From assembly GCA_946482515.1 (NCBI GenBank), contig CAMLRS010000005.1, positions 124,001 to 188,000 on the forward strand: DNA of 64,000 nucleotides, in the 5' to 3' direction. The position numbers and the translations under genes were made by a program. Source of the stretch: an uncultured Flavobacteriales bacterium (GTDB lineage Bacteria > Bacteroidota > Bacteroidia > Flavobacteriales > Crocinitomicaceae). Shown here piece after piece: positions 52,287-60,918 of this stretch; position 1 is the first letter of the stretch, and every line of letters starts with the position of its first letter. The notes beneath the pieces were generated by a model. That model was not told where the DNA came from. It ran no database searches and worked only from the letters and a program-made list of their open reading frames with translations.

Positions 52287-52294
52287 CAAATGTA
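52287..52294 (-). promoter_or_regulatory. -7 element (TACATTTG) of ung
   Basis: Perfect TAnnTTTG on the minus strand, 4 nt before the ATG at 52282. Confidence 0.6.
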
Positions 52295-52365
52295 AAATTG
52301 AAAATGCCAAAATGGAGAACGAGGCAGGTAATTTTACATTTTCGATTTGGCCATTTTTCATTAAT
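52290..52365. repeat. AT-rich inverted repeat between ung and prfC
   Basis: TGTAAAATTGAAAATGCCAA and a diverged inverse reading TTTTACATTTTCG and TTTGGCCATTTTTC. The left arm overlaps the ung promoter. Confidence 0.45.
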
Positions 52366-52378
52366 CAGTATTCCTCGC

Positions 52379-52386
52379 TACCTTTG
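52379..52386 (+). promoter_or_regulatory. -7 element (TACCTTTG) of prfC
   Basis: Perfect TAnnTTTG, 18 nt before the ATG at 52405. Confidence 0.55.
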
Positions 52387-52404
52387 CACCTCGAAAATTT
52401 GTCT

Positions 52405-54003
52405 ATGAGCAACCTGGAAGCGATCGAAAAACGCAGGACCTTTGGTATTATTTCTCACCCGGATGCCGGTAAGACCACGCTGACGGAAAAGCTGCTGCTC
52501 TTTGGTGGTGCGATCCAGTCGGCCGGAGCGGTGAAGAACAACAAGATCAAAAAGACCGCGACGTCGGATTTCATGGAGATTGAAAAGCAACGTGGTATCT
52601 CCGTTGCGACTTCCGTGATGGCTTTCGAATACGCGGGCAAGCAGATCAATATTCTCGATACGCCGGGTCACAAGGATTTTGCAGAAGATACGTTCCGTAC
52701 GCTTACAGCCGTAGACAGTGTTATTCTTGTGATCGACTGCGCCAATGGAGTCGAGGAACAGACCGAGCGCCTGATGGAAGTTTGCCGTATGCGTAAAACG
52801 CCGGTGATCATTTTCATCAATAAAATGGACCGAGAAGGAAAAGATCCGTTCGAGTTGCTCGATGAGCTGGAATCGTCACTGGATATCAAAGTGCGTCCGC
52901 TGGCCTGGCCAATTGGGATGGGCGATCGTTTCAAAGGTGTTTACAATATTTACGATAAGAACCTGAACCTCTTCGCCTCCAACAAAACGAAGATCGAGAA
53001 GGAAGTCGTTTCGCTGAGTGATGTTCAATCAGCTGAGCTGGACGAATACGTAGGCGAAGGACCAGCCAACGAGCTGCGCGAAGAGCTTGAAGTCATTGAC
53101 GGCGTTTACGATTCATTTAACCGTGAGGATTACCTGGCGGGCGATGTAGCTCCGGTGTTCTTCGGTTCGGCAGTTAACAACTTCGGTGTGAAAGAATTGC
53201 TCGATACATTCGTGCGCATTTCGCCTTCGCCGCGCGGTCGCGATACCGATTCAGGCCGCATGGAACCGACCGACAAGAAATTCTCCGGCTTTGTGTTCAA
53301 GATCCACGCCAACCTCGACCCGAAACACCGCGACCGGATTGCGTTTTTGCGCATTGTTTCGGGGAAATTTGAGCGTAACACGTTCTACAATCACGTTCGT
53401 CTCGACAAGAAATTCAAATTCCCGAACCCGACCTCGTTCATGGCGCAGGACAAAAGCGTGATCGATGAAGCCTTTCCGGGCGATGTGATCGGTTTGTATG
53501 ACACCGGAAACTTCAAGATCGGTGATACACTCAACGAAGGCGAACGCTTCATGTTCAAAGGCATTCCAAGCTTTTCACCGGAAATGTTCCAGGAGCTTGA
53601 AAACCTCGATCCGCTGAAATCCAAACAGCTGGAAAAAGGTATTACGCAGCTCATGGACGAAGGTGTGGCGCAAATGTTCGTTCAGCAGCCGGGGAACCGT
53701 CGTATTATCGGTACTGTAGGGCAGCTGCAGTTCGAAGTAATCGCTTACCGTCTGGACCACGAATACGGTGCAAAAGCGCGCTTCGTTCCGAAAAACTATC
53801 ACAAAGCCTGCTGGATCACGACTGACAATGAACAACAGTTGAGCGATTTCCTTCGCGCGAAAGCCAATTACATTGCCAAAGACAAGGACGACAATTACGT
53901 TTTCTTAGCCGAAACATCCTTCCTGCTCCAAATGGCGGAAAAAGACTACCCGGATATTACGTTCCACAAGACGAGCGAGTTCAAACTGGAAATTGACAAT
54001 TGA
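52405..54003 (+). CDS. prfC: Peptide chain release factor 3
   Basis: RF3 (532 aa, normal length) is the GTPase that releases RF1/RF2 from the ribosome after termination. G1 is [11 protein letters not shown]3 is DTPGHKDF, and G4 is NKMDRE. The domain IV/V end ([21 protein letters not shown] and a C-terminal [19 protein letters not shown]) is RF3-specific rather than EF-G. The frame is open from 52312, but those extra residues overlap the repeat and promoter, so the start is the ATG at 52405. Confidence 0.96.
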   Translation: MSNLEAIEKRRTFGIISHPDAGKTTLTEKLLLFGGAIQSAGAVKNNKIKKTATSDFMEIEKQRGISVATSVMAFEYAGKQINILDTPGHKDFAEDTFRTLTAVDSVILVIDCANGVEEQTERLMEVCRMRKTPVIIFINKMDREGKDPFELLDELESSLDIKVRPLAWPIGMGDRFKGVYNIYDKNLNLFASNKTKIEKEVVSLSDVQSAELDEYVGEGPANELREELEVIDGVYDSFNREDYLAGDVAPVFFGSAVNNFGVKELLDTFVRISPSPRGRDTDSGRMEPTDKKFSGFVFKIHANLDPKHRDRIAFLRIVSGKFERNTFYNHVRLDKKFKFPNPTSFMAQDKSVIDEAFPGDVIGLYDTGNFKIGDTLNEGERFMFKGIPSFSPEMFQELENLDPLKSKQLEKGITQLMDEGVAQMFVQQPGNRRIIGTVGQLQFEVIAYRLDHEYGAKARFVPKNYHKACWITTDNEQQLSDFLRAKANYIAKDKDDNYVFLAETSFLLQMAEKDYPDITFHKTSEFKLEIDN

Positions 54004-54056
54004 AAATGCTAAAATTGAAAAGTGAATCATTCTTCATTTTCAATTTTATATTTTCC
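54004..54056. repeat. AT-rich palindrome between convergent genes
   Basis: GAAAATGCTAAAATTGAAAA is mirrored by TTTTCAATTTTATATTTTC. It probably terminates prfC and the convergent gene. Confidence 0.5.
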
Positions 54057-54495
54057 ATTCGCTATAATCGGGGAGTAACTCCAAATATTCAACAGTGCTT
54101 CCAACTCTTGCCTGCACATGCTGTTGCCCGTTTGTCATCCAGAAATAAGGCGTTCGGAGCTGTTGCACGTAATTGCTGAGCTGTAAAAACGTTTGTTCGG
54201 ATAACGCAACCGAAGGCGCTTTGCACTCCACGATCAGCAGCGGTTGACCTTCCCGCGAAAACACAACGATATCACAGCGTCGAGCCTGACCGTTGATGTT
54301 TACTAAATGTTCCGAATTGATCATCGCCAACGGGACCTGTTTTTCACCGATCAGGAAATGGATCGCGTGTTGCCGGACCCATTCTTCGGGCGTGAGCAGC
54401 AATTGCTTTTTGCGGATGATGCAGCGCACAAATACACTTTCGCCTTTTCGGGAGAGCTGGAGTGGAGCGGGCGGAAAATTGAGCGGCAACATCAT
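54046..54495 (-). CDS. HsdR-N-type (type I restriction N-terminal) nuclease-like protein
   Basis: A 149-aa protein matching the type I restriction enzyme R-subunit N-terminal domain found alone in many Bacteroidota. The core is a PD-(D/E)xK-type nuclease fold: D in RRCDIVVFS and E-x-K in LLIVECKAP. No helicase or partner methylase gene is near, so a role in restriction is unlikely; the family is of unknown function. The ATG at 54495 is chosen because a -7 element (TAGCTTTG) lies 5 nt upstream, inside the longer frame. Confidence 0.8.
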   Translation of the reverse strand: MMLPLNFPPAPLQLSRKGESVFVRCIIRKKQLLLTPEEWVRQHAIHFLIGEKQVPLAMINSEHLVNINGQARRCDIVVFSREGQPLLIVECKAPSVALSEQTFLQLSNYVQQLRTPYFWMTNGQQHVQARVGSTVEYLELLPDYSEWKI

Positions 54496-54500
54496 TGCCC

Positions 54501-54508
54501 CAAAGCTA
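54501..54508 (-). promoter_or_regulatory. -7 element (TAGCTTTG)
   Basis: Perfect TAnnTTTG on the minus strand, 5 nt before the ATG at 54495. Confidence 0.6.
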
Positions 54509-54630
54509 CGCAATTTTGAGAAACGGCTGGAAATACCAGCGTTTACAGGCAGTTAAACGTTTCTAACGGTTAATAACGGCTATTTTTCCACAGTGGAGTA
54601 ATTGCCGGATTATTTCTGAATGGCAATTGC

Positions 54631-54638
54631 TATTTTTG
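54631..54638 (+). promoter_or_regulatory. -7 element (TATTTTTG) of holA
   Basis: Perfect TAnnTTTG, 4 nt before the ATG at 54643. Confidence 0.6.
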
Positions 54639-54642
54639 ACAC

Positions 54643-55641
54643 ATGGATTACAAGGCGATCATCAAGGATATTAAAAACAAGCAATTCAAGCCTGTTTACG
54701 CCTTGCACGGGGAAGAGCCGTTTTTCATCGACGCGATCAGCGATGCGATTCTCGAAAACTGCCTGGAAGAACACGAGCGCGATTTCAATCAAACTGTTTT
54801 TTACGGCCGCGATACCGATCCGATGACCGTAGCCAGCGAAGCGAAAGGCTTCCCGATGATGTCAGAACGCCGGTTGGTGATGGTGCGTGAAGCGCAGGAT
54901 ATGAAAGACATTTACGCGCTCGAAAGCTATTGCGCCAATCCCAACCCATCCACGGTGCTGGTGCTTTGTCATAAATACAAAGCGCTCGACGGCAAACGCA
55001 AGATGGTGAAAGAGCTGTCGAATACCGGCCTGGTGTTCAAGTCTGAGAAAGTACGCGATTACCAGCTCAACGACTGGATTGCCGGTTATGTAAAAGGAAT
55101 CGGCTACGATATTACCTCCAAGGCGGCTTCGCTGCTGAACGAATTCTTAGGAAACGACCTTGGACGCATTGTCAACGAACTGGAAAAGCTGAGCATTATC
55201 CTCGAAAAAGGAACCCGGATCAGCGATATTCACATCGAGGAAAACATCGGGATCAGCAAGGATTACAACAATTTCGAGCTCACGAATGCCATTGCGGCCC
55301 GCGATACATTGAAAGTATTCCAGATCGCTCATTATTTTGAGCGCAATCCGAAGGATCATTCCATTATCGCGATCATTTCGTCGCTTTTCGGGTTCTATTC
55401 GAACCTGATGCGCATCCACTTCCTACCGAATAAATCGCCGGATGCAGTGGCTTCTGCTCTGCGTGTACATCCATTTGTGGCCAAGCAGCTGATGCAAGCC
55501 GCGAATGTTTATCCGCCAAAAGTGCTGGCCAATAATGTTGCGGTGCTGCACGAATACGATCTGAAGGCCAAAGGCGTGGGCAATGCTTCGTTCAGCGACG
55601 GCGAGCTCATGCGAGAAATGCTCTTTAAACTCATGAACTGA
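54643..55641 (+). CDS. holA: DNA polymerase III subunit delta
   Basis: HolA (332 aa) is the clamp-loader subunit that opens the sliding clamp. The N-terminal AAA+-like domain has PVYALHGEEPFFIDAI and later VLVLCHKYKALDGK. The C-terminal domain has NDLGRIVNELEKLSI and the end segment KAKGVGNASFSDGELMREMLFKL. It overlaps rsmE by one base, giving a holA-rsmE-DUF4159 operon. Confidence 0.93.
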   Translation: MDYKAIIKDIKNKQFKPVYALHGEEPFFIDAISDAILENCLEEHERDFNQTVFYGRDTDPMTVASEAKGFPMMSERRLVMVREAQDMKDIYALESYCANPNPSTVLVLCHKYKALDGKRKMVKELSNTGLVFKSEKVRDYQLNDWIAGYVKGIGYDITSKAASLLNEFLGNDLGRIVNELEKLSIILEKGTRISDIHIEENIGISKDYNNFELTNAIAARDTLKVFQIAHYFERNPKDHSIIAIISSLFGFYSNLMRIHFLPNKSPDAVASALRVHPFVAKQLMQAANVYPPKVLANNVAVLHEYDLKAKGVGNASFSDGELMREMLFKLMN

Positions 55642-56321
55642 TGCGCCGGTTTTTTCTTGCCGACATACCACAAACCGACAGCTTTCAGCTACCGGAAGAA
55701 GAATCGAAACACATCGTTCGCGTATTGCGCATGGAGGAAGGAGCGACCTTTTTGCTGCTGAACGGCAAAGGATTGCTCATGACGGTGCAGATCACTGAAG
55801 CACACCCGAAGCGCTGCCTGGTAGAAGTAGTGGAAAAGGTGGAGAAAGAACGTCCGAAGCAGGAATTTCACCTGGCGATTGCACCTACGAAAAACATGGA
55901 TCGCATGGAATGGATGGTTGAGAAGATTGTGGAAATCGGGGCTACACGGCTCACTTTTCTGCAAGGCGATCATTCCGAGCGCGTACAATTGAAATACGAC
56001 CGTATCGAACGGGTGGCAGTTTCGGCTATGAAGCAGGCCCAGCACGATTTCCTATTGCAGATTGATCCCATTCTATCGGTAGAGCAATTCATCCGCGATT
56101 TTCCGGGTGGTGGCATTGCACATTGCATGGAAGGTCCGAAAGCCGCTGTTTCCGACATCGCTGCCGGTTTGCCGGTGATGATTGGCCCGGAAGGCGATTT
56201 CAGCGCTCGCGAAGTACAGCTGGCATTGGAAAATGGCTATAAAGCTGTACATTTAGGCCAATCGCGCTTGCGGACTGAAACCGCTGGCCTGGTTGCTGCC
56301 ACACTGGCGCTTGTAAAATAA
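55641..56321 (+). CDS. rsmE: 16S rRNA (uracil1498-N3)-methyltransferase
   Basis: RsmE (226 aa) methylates U1498 in 16S rRNA. The N-terminal PUA-like domain has HIVRVLRMEEGA, and the C-terminal SPOUT knot has FHLAIAPTKNMDRMEWMVEK and IGPEGDFSAREV and LRTETAGLVA. It starts in the last base of the holA stop codon. Confidence 0.94.
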   Translation: MRRFFLADIPQTDSFQLPEEESKHIVRVLRMEEGATFLLLNGKGLLMTVQITEAHPKRCLVEVVEKVEKERPKQEFHLAIAPTKNMDRMEWMVEKIVEIGATRLTFLQGDHSERVQLKYDRIERVAVSAMKQAQHDFLLQIDPILSVEQFIRDFPGGGIAHCMEGPKAAVSDIAAGLPVMIGPEGDFSAREVQLALENGYKAVHLGQSRLRTETAGLVAATLALVK

Positions 56322-56325
56322 TGAG

Positions 56326-56976
56326 ATGAAAAAGATCCTGGCCATCATTGCTTTTGCCTTCAGTTTCTCCGGCACTTTTGCACAGGGAACCTACCAGCTT
56401 GCGGTTTTGAAATACAACGGTGGCGGTGATTATTACGCCAATCCGACGGCTTTGCCGAATCTCATCCAGTTTTGTAATTCGAATCTCGGAACGTCTATTT
56501 CCAAAGAAGTGCCCTACGTTGAAGTGGGAAGCCCGGAAATCTTCGCTTATCCGCTCGTCCATATGACCGGACACGGAAACGTGGTGTTTTCCATGGCTGA
56601 AGCCGAAAACCTGCGAACGTATTTAATGGGTGGCGGTTTCCTGCACATCGACGACAACTACGGCATGGACCAGTTCATCCGAACAGAATTGAAAAAGGTG
56701 TTCCCGAACAACGATCTGGTCGAATTGCCTTACAATCATCCGATTTTTCACCAGAAATACAATTTCAACGGCTTACCGAAGATCCACGAGCACGACGGCA
56801 AGCGCCCGCAGGCATTCGGGATCATTGAGGAAGGAAGATTGGTTTGTCTGTACACCTACGAAACCGATCTCAGCGATGGCTGGGAAGACAAGGAAGTACA
56901 CAACGACACTGAAGAAAAGCGGAAAATGGCCCTGCAAATGGGAGCAAACATCCTCATGTACGCCTTCTTTAATTGA
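56326..56976 (+). CDS. Exported DUF4159-domain protein
   Basis: A 216-aa protein. Signal peptide MKKILAIIAFAFSFSGTFAQ, then a DUF4159 domain: LAVLKYNGGGDYYANPTALPNL, HMTGHGNVVFSM, GGFLHIDDNYGMD. The fold is like that of glutamine-amidotransferase-like domains found beside MoxR-type operons in Bacteroidota. It is periplasmic and lies 4 nt after rsmE. The function is unknown. Confidence 0.85.
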   Translation: MKKILAIIAFAFSFSGTFAQGTYQLAVLKYNGGGDYYANPTALPNLIQFCNSNLGTSISKEVPYVEVGSPEIFAYPLVHMTGHGNVVFSMAEAENLRTYLMGGGFLHIDDNYGMDQFIRTELKKVFPNNDLVELPYNHPIFHQKYNFNGLPKIHEHDGKRPQAFGIIEEGRLVCLYTYETDLSDGWEDKEVHNDTEEKRKMALQMGANILMYAFFN

Positions 56977-57046
56977 TGCTTGATTTTGGATGCTTGATGT
57001 TGGATTGACCGCTTCATCAAAAATCCAACATCAATAATCAAACATC
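56977..57046. repeat. Inverted repeat between convergent genes
   Basis: TTGATTTTGGATGCTTGATG and a diverged inverse with AAATCCAACATCAATAATC and AAACATCC. Same word family as 16091-16368. Confidence 0.5.
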
Positions 57047-57577
57047 CTTATGACGTGGTTGAAGTAATGGAAGATACGCATACCACGGTCCGACTTCTGC
57101 TTTAAACTGATGCGCCATGACACGGGCAATCTGCGACAGGTGATTGAGATCGTGAACAGCCCAGGTGGAAACCAGCTGCGCAAGCGTTACTTCCCCGAAA
57201 ACCGGATGCATGCCCGTTTTTTGGTAATCCGCTAATGTCAGACCTTTGGATTGCCATTTCCGGATGTTTTCCTGTCGCAGCGTCTTGAATTCTTCCAGCA
57301 ACATGGCCAATGTTTTGCCCTTGCTTTCGTGGAATTGTGCAAAGCGGTCGAATGGCGCAAAGGTTTTATTGCCGCTACCCGACAGGATGATATCCATGCG
57401 AGCTATCCAGTCGGTGCGCTCGCCGTGAACAAAATGCCCGATGACGTCGTAGGCGCTCCAGGATTCGCCTCCTTCGTTTTGGGTGGTCCATTCGTCTGAA
57501 AGACCATTTAATAAGAGCTCCAGCGCTGTTGGAGTGCGTTCCAGGATTTCGAGGGCTTTGGAGGGATCGAATTGCAT
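57038..57577 (-). CDS. DinB-family protein
   Basis: A 179-aa four-helix DinB/YfiT-type protein. The metal-binding His residues typical of DinB are visible in DVIGHFVHGERTDWIARM and TWAVHDLNHLSQIARVM. Family members include thiol S-transferases (bacillithiol-linked) and stress-induced proteins. Substrate unknown; cytoplasmic. Confidence 0.85.
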   Translation of the reverse strand: MQFDPSKALEILERTPTALELLLNGLSDEWTTQNEGGESWSAYDVIGHFVHGERTDWIARMDIILSGSGNKTFAPFDRFAQFHESKGKTLAMLLEEFKTLRQENIRKWQSKGLTLADYQKTGMHPVFGEVTLAQLVSTWAVHDLNHLSQIARVMAHQFKAEVGPWYAYLPLLQPRHKDV

Positions 57578-57629
57578 TTTTTTGGATGTTAAGACTTCAT
57601 GATTTCAAGATGTCAGGACTTGTCACAGC

Positions 57630-58046
57630 TTAAAAACCGGGATTATCGAGTCGGATCAGGCATTGCATTTCGCGGTTGTTGAGGTAACGCTCTACGCAAT
57701 AGCCTTGCGGATCGATTCCGGGCTGATCGGTGAGCTTCTCGAATGCCTTTCCGATATGTTCCGGATGGTTCAGATAATCGGGAACATCGATGGCCAGATA
57801 GCGTCCTTTTTTGATGACGAGTGTTTCACATTTCAGCGCATGGCCTTCTCCAGGGTATTTTTCCTCGGCAGCGGCTTTGTAAACGATTTCACCGTTTTCA
57901 GGTCGTGAAAGCCCGAAATAATGCCGGTTTTCCGTAAATGGTGCGATCGCATGCAGCTGCTCATGAGCCGTTGTGATACCTTCCGGAAAAGCATCGGCTG
58001 TTTTGCAGAATACGGTAATATCTTCGGGGATTTGAATCGTTTCCAT
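57630..58046 (-). CDS. GyrI-like/effector-binding domain protein
   Basis: A 138-aa protein starting METIQIPEDITVFCKTADAFPEG and containing PENGEIVYKAAAEEKYPGE and LVIKKGRYLAIDV, the pattern of the SHS2-type GyrI-like small-molecule-binding domain. No DNA-binding domain is attached. The ATG at 58046 is chosen because the -7 element TACGTTTG stands 20 nt upstream, inside the longer frame. Confidence 0.7.
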   Translation of the reverse strand: METIQIPEDITVFCKTADAFPEGITTAHEQLHAIAPFTENRHYFGLSRPENGEIVYKAAAEEKYPGEGHALKCETLVIKKGRYLAIDVPDYLNHPEHIGKAFEKLTDQPGIDPQGYCVERYLNNREMQCLIRLDNPGF

Positions 58047-58066
58047 GGTGTTTGTTTTGAAATGAT

Positions 58067-58074
58067 CAAACGTA
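58067..58074 (-). promoter_or_regulatory. -7 element (TACGTTTG)
   Basis: Perfect TAnnTTTG on the minus strand, 20 nt before the ATG at 58046. Confidence 0.55.
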
Positions 58075-58103
58075 CTTCTCCTTAAAAGTAAGAAAAACAA
58101 CCA

Positions 58104-58826
58104 TCAAAGCATGATGACAATCGTCACGGCGCTCATAGCAATCATCAACGCATCTTCGATGATGGTCACGGTACTCATCGGCAGGTCGAAAACGGCACCG
58201 AGGCAAGCACATTGGATCTTACGTTTGTTCAGAACGCTTTGCAATACGCCCAATAAGCTGATGGACATTACCACGAATGTGATTGCATTGACTGTGAGCG
58301 GGAAGATGTCGGCAAGGTAGGCCAATCCCAATCCCAGCTCGATGAACGCATACACGTAGCCCCAGCCTGTCCAGCGTTTGGCGATCACGTCGTACATCGC
58401 GTAGCTTTCAGCAAAGCCTTTCAGGTTGAGCAGCTTGAAAAAGGAGAATACGAGGAAAAAACCAGCCATAAAGTGCTGCATCCATTGCATAAAGCTTCGT
58501 TCAGTTTGAATGAGCTGGACCAAAATCGTAACGGCTGTGATATAGCCGAAAATCAATAAAATAGGGCGATAAGTCTGAAGCCAGCTTTTGGCCTGCTCCT
58601 GCAATTCGCTGTGGCCCTGGGGCGCAATGGTGTATTTGGATGCGCTTCCGCCAAGCGCTTGCTGCAATTCTGGAACAGAAATGTGCGTGTTCATGGTAAT
58701 CACGGCTGTCTGGTCTTCTTTTGAAACCTGAACTTCGAGAACGTCCGGATGCATGAGCAGGCGGCTTTTTACCGTGGCTTCACAGCTGCCGCAGGTCATT
58801 CCGGAAATATGATAGGTATGTGTCAT
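58104..58826 (-). CDS. Heavy-metal-associated domain fused to MauE-like membrane protein
   Basis: A 240-aa protein. Residues 1-70 are a heavy-metal-associated domain with the metal-binding GMTCGSC (C12, C15). The rest has four to five membrane helices with a MauE/DoxX-like pattern, and a CACLGAVFDLP segment before the last helix. MauE-type proteins act in disulfide or metal handling; the fusion suggests a copper, silver or mercury uptake or redox role. The AraC-type regulator just upstream has its own metal-type N-domain, supporting a metal-response unit. Confidence 0.82.
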   Translation of the reverse strand: MTHTYHISGMTCGSCEATVKSRLLMHPDVLEVQVSKEDQTAVITMNTHISVPELQQALGGSASKYTIAPQGHSELQEQAKSWLQTYRPILLIFGYITAVTILVQLIQTERSFMQWMQHFMAGFFLVFSFFKLLNLKGFAESYAMYDVIAKRWTGWGYVYAFIELGLGLAYLADIFPLTVNAITFVVMSISLLGVLQSVLNKRKIQCACLGAVFDLPMSTVTIIEDALMIAMSAVTIVIML

Positions 58827-58937
58827 GTTTATCGTTTTGATTCTACAAAGTTCGGACAGTCGTACGAAAGATGCTTACACAGTTTTGGAATAAACTGGCA
58901 TGATTTACAGAATGGGAATGAGAACGAGAATGAGGCT

Positions 58938-59495
58938 TCAGAGTCGATTGAGCGGAATGCGCTGGATGCCGGACTGGCGGAAGGCTGTAGGAGTTTGTCC
59001 GGTGACTTTGCGGAATTGACGGCTGAAATGTGAAGCACTGCTGTAATGAAGCTTGTCGGCGATTTCACTTAGGGAAAGCTCGTCGTAGGAAAGCAGCTCT
59101 TTGGCCCGCTCGATGCGCTGGGCAATGACGTATTGTTCGATTGTGGTTCCGGTTGCTTCGGTGAAGAGGTTGCTGATGTAGGAATAATCCAGCCGGATCT
59201 GCTCGGCGAGAAAATCGGAAAGGTTGATCTGTAACGGCTGGTCGGCGTAATGAATGGTTTCCACGACCAGGTTTTTCACCTGTTCAATGATACGCGTTTT
59301 GCGGTCGTCGATGAGCTCGAATCCCAGCGCTTGCAGTCGGTCGTTCAATTCCTGTTTTTCAGCTGACGAAAGCTCACGGTCGATTTCCGCGATGCCCAGC
59401 TCTACGGAAAGCGGTTGTAATCCGGAACGCTCCAGCTCCTGTTGAACAACCATTTTGCAGCGGTCGCAGACCATATTCCGGATGTACAGCTTCAT
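58938..59495 (-). CDS. AraC-family regulator with HMA-like N-domain
   Basis: A 185-aa regulator. Residues 1-70 look like a heavy-metal-associated domain with a C-x-x-C (MVCDRCKMVVQQEL). A linker follows, then two AraC helix-turn-helix units (LDYSYISNLFTEATGTTIEQYV and LSLSEIADKLHYSSASHFSRQFRKVTGQTPTAFR). This combination is common in Bacteroidota near metal resistance genes. The ATG at 59495 is preferred because TATTTTTG ends 5 nt before it; the longer frame begins inside that element. It lies upstream of the HMA-MauE gene on the same strand, which it probably controls. Confidence 0.85.
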   Translation of the reverse strand: MKLYIRNMVCDRCKMVVQQELERSGLQPLSVELGIAEIDRELSSAEKQELNDRLQALGFELIDDRKTRIIEQVKNLVVETIHYADQPLQINLSDFLAEQIRLDYSYISNLFTEATGTTIEQYVIAQRIERAKELLSYDELSLSEIADKLHYSSASHFSRQFRKVTGQTPTAFRQSGIQRIPLNRL

Positions 59496-59500
59496 GCCTG

Positions 59501-59508
59501 CAAAAATA
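59501..59508 (-). promoter_or_regulatory. -7 element (TATTTTTG) of the AraC gene
   Basis: Perfect TAnnTTTG on the minus strand, 5 nt before the ATG at 59495. The element lies within about 10 bp of the GNAT stop codon. Confidence 0.6.
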
Positions 59509-59513
59509 CGCAT

Positions 59514-59945
59514 TTACCTGCGCAGGCGCATATGCAGAATAGGGAAGGGCTTGCCCATCGGATCGGTAGCTGAGCGGGCAAAAGGCTCAAAACCGGCGTA
59601 GAGGTAAAAGCTCACGGCGTGTTCGTTTTGTTCGTTCACATCGACTTCGGTTGCCTGCATGGATTCGATAGCGTGGTTCAGGAGCAGTTTCCCAATGCCT
59701 TTTCCGCGTTCGTCGGGATGAAGAAACAGCATTTCAATCCTGGAGCCCAGAACGCCTAAGAAACCGGTGATCTGTCCGTTGGAATTTTTCGTGCAGCGCA
59801 ATTCGACCTGTTGGAGGAAGTCGGGAACCAAAGGTTTAAAAAAGGCAATGTCATCCGGTGTGAGGAAGTGATGTGTGGCTTTAACGGATGCTTCCCACAC
59901 TTCGACGATAGCATCGTGATCAGCTGGTAAGACATCGTGGATCAT
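59514..59945 (-). CDS. GNAT-family N-acetyltransferase
   Basis: A 143-aa GNAT acetyltransferase. The acetyl-CoA loop is RGKGIGKLLLNHAI (Q/R-x-x-G-x-G/A), preceded by the strand IEMLFLHPDE and followed by VDVNEQNEHAVSFYLYAGF. Such proteins acetylate amino groups of small molecules or proteins; the acceptor is unknown. It overlaps the end of the VOC gene by 4 bp and is cotranscribed with it. Confidence 0.88.
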   Translation of the reverse strand: MIHDVLPADHDAIVEVWEASVKATHHFLTPDDIAFFKPLVPDFLQQVELRCTKNSNGQITGFLGVLGSRIEMLFLHPDERGKGIGKLLLNHAIESMQATEVDVNEQNEHAVSFYLYAGFEPFARSATDPMGKPFPILHMRLRR

Positions 59946-60841
59946 CCGTTGAATGCTTTTTCCAGTTCGTTGATATCGAATTTCTTCATGGCCATAAAAG
60001 CCTTCGTAACGCGCTCGGTGCGGGCTTTATCCGGGTGTCGGAGCATTTCTTCGAGCTGGACGGGAACCACCTGCCACGAAACGCCGAATTTATCTTTCAG
60101 CCAGCCGCATTGTACTTCCTGTCCGCCTTCGGTGAGGTATTTCCAGTAATAATCGATCTCGGCTTGTGTGCGACAGTTCACGATCAGCGAAAGTGCCTCG
60201 TTGAACTCCATTTCCATCGGAATGTTGCTGTCCATGGCTGCAAGCGTTTCACCGATCAGCTTGAACTGGGCATATTCGACCTGTTCTTTCATCGGGCCTT
60301 CAGGTTGTTTGACGATGAGGTCTACGGTTCCGCGAAAAACCGAGGTGTAGAACTGAACGGCTTCTTCGGCGCGGCCTTGCTGGGCACCGGCAAACATAAA
60401 CGAGGGCATGAGCAGCTGTTCCGGGCTGTGTTCACGGGCGATCATGATCTGCCACGAAAGCCCGAATCGGTCCTGGATCCAGCCGTATTTTTCACTCCAC
60501 GCGTACTTGTCGAGCGGCATCATCACTGTTCCGCCATCCGAAAATGCTTCCCAGTAGCGATCGGCTTCCGTTTCGGTCTGACACAATACAAAATAGGAGA
60601 TAGAAGCGTTAAGCTGGAACAACGGTCCGCCATTGATCGCCACGAATTCTGTTCCCGAAAGATTGAATGTAATGGCCATGAGACTGCCTTCGGGTTGCTG
60701 GTGAAATTCGAAGCCTTCTTTGCCGTAATAGGTCATGTGGTCGATGGCTGAATCGGGGAAAACCGAAATATAGAAACGTGCCGCTGCTTCTGCTTCTTTG
60801 TCGAACCAAAGTCCGTTGCTGAGGTATGGAGTCGCTTTCAT
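59942..60841 (-). CDS. Tandem PhnB-type VOC protein
   Basis: A 299-aa protein made of two VOC (PhnB/3-demethylubiquinone-9 methyltransferase-like) domains: the first begins ATPYLSNGLWFDKEAEAAARFYISVF and the second about residue 155 with PSFMFAGAQQGRAEEAVQFYTSVF. Each half ends with KYAWSEKYGWIQDRFGLSWQI or GGQEVQCGWLKDKFGVSWQV. The family is mostly uncharacterised. The ATG at 60841 is chosen because a perfect TAGCTTTG (60870-60863) lies 21 nt upstream. Confidence 0.82.
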   Translation of the reverse strand: MKATPYLSNGLWFDKEAEAAARFYISVFPDSAIDHMTYYGKEGFEFHQQPEGSLMAITFNLSGTEFVAINGGPLFQLNASISYFVLCQTETEADRYWEAFSDGGTVMMPLDKYAWSEKYGWIQDRFGLSWQIMIAREHSPEQLLMPSFMFAGAQQGRAEEAVQFYTSVFRGTVDLIVKQPEGPMKEQVEYAQFKLIGETLAAMDSNIPMEMEFNEALSLIVNCRTQAEIDYYWKYLTEGGQEVQCGWLKDKFGVSWQVVPVQLEEMLRHPDKARTERVTKAFMAMKKFDINELEKAFNG

Positions 60842-60862
60842 ATGCTTCGTTTTGACGTCTAT

Positions 60863-60870
60863 CAAAGCTA
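60863..60870 (-). promoter_or_regulatory. -7 element (TAGCTTTG) of the VOC gene
   Basis: Perfect TAnnTTTG on the minus strand, 21 nt before the ATG at 60841. Confidence 0.55.
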
Positions 60871-60918
60871 CAAAAAGCACCGTTCGTTTTTCCCGAAAGC
60901 AGGGAAAGTTCACACAAT

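Noticed and set aside
54046..54495. A restriction-modification system at the HsdR-N gene
   Set aside because: The protein is a 149-aa stand-alone domain with no helicase, methylase or specificity gene beside it.
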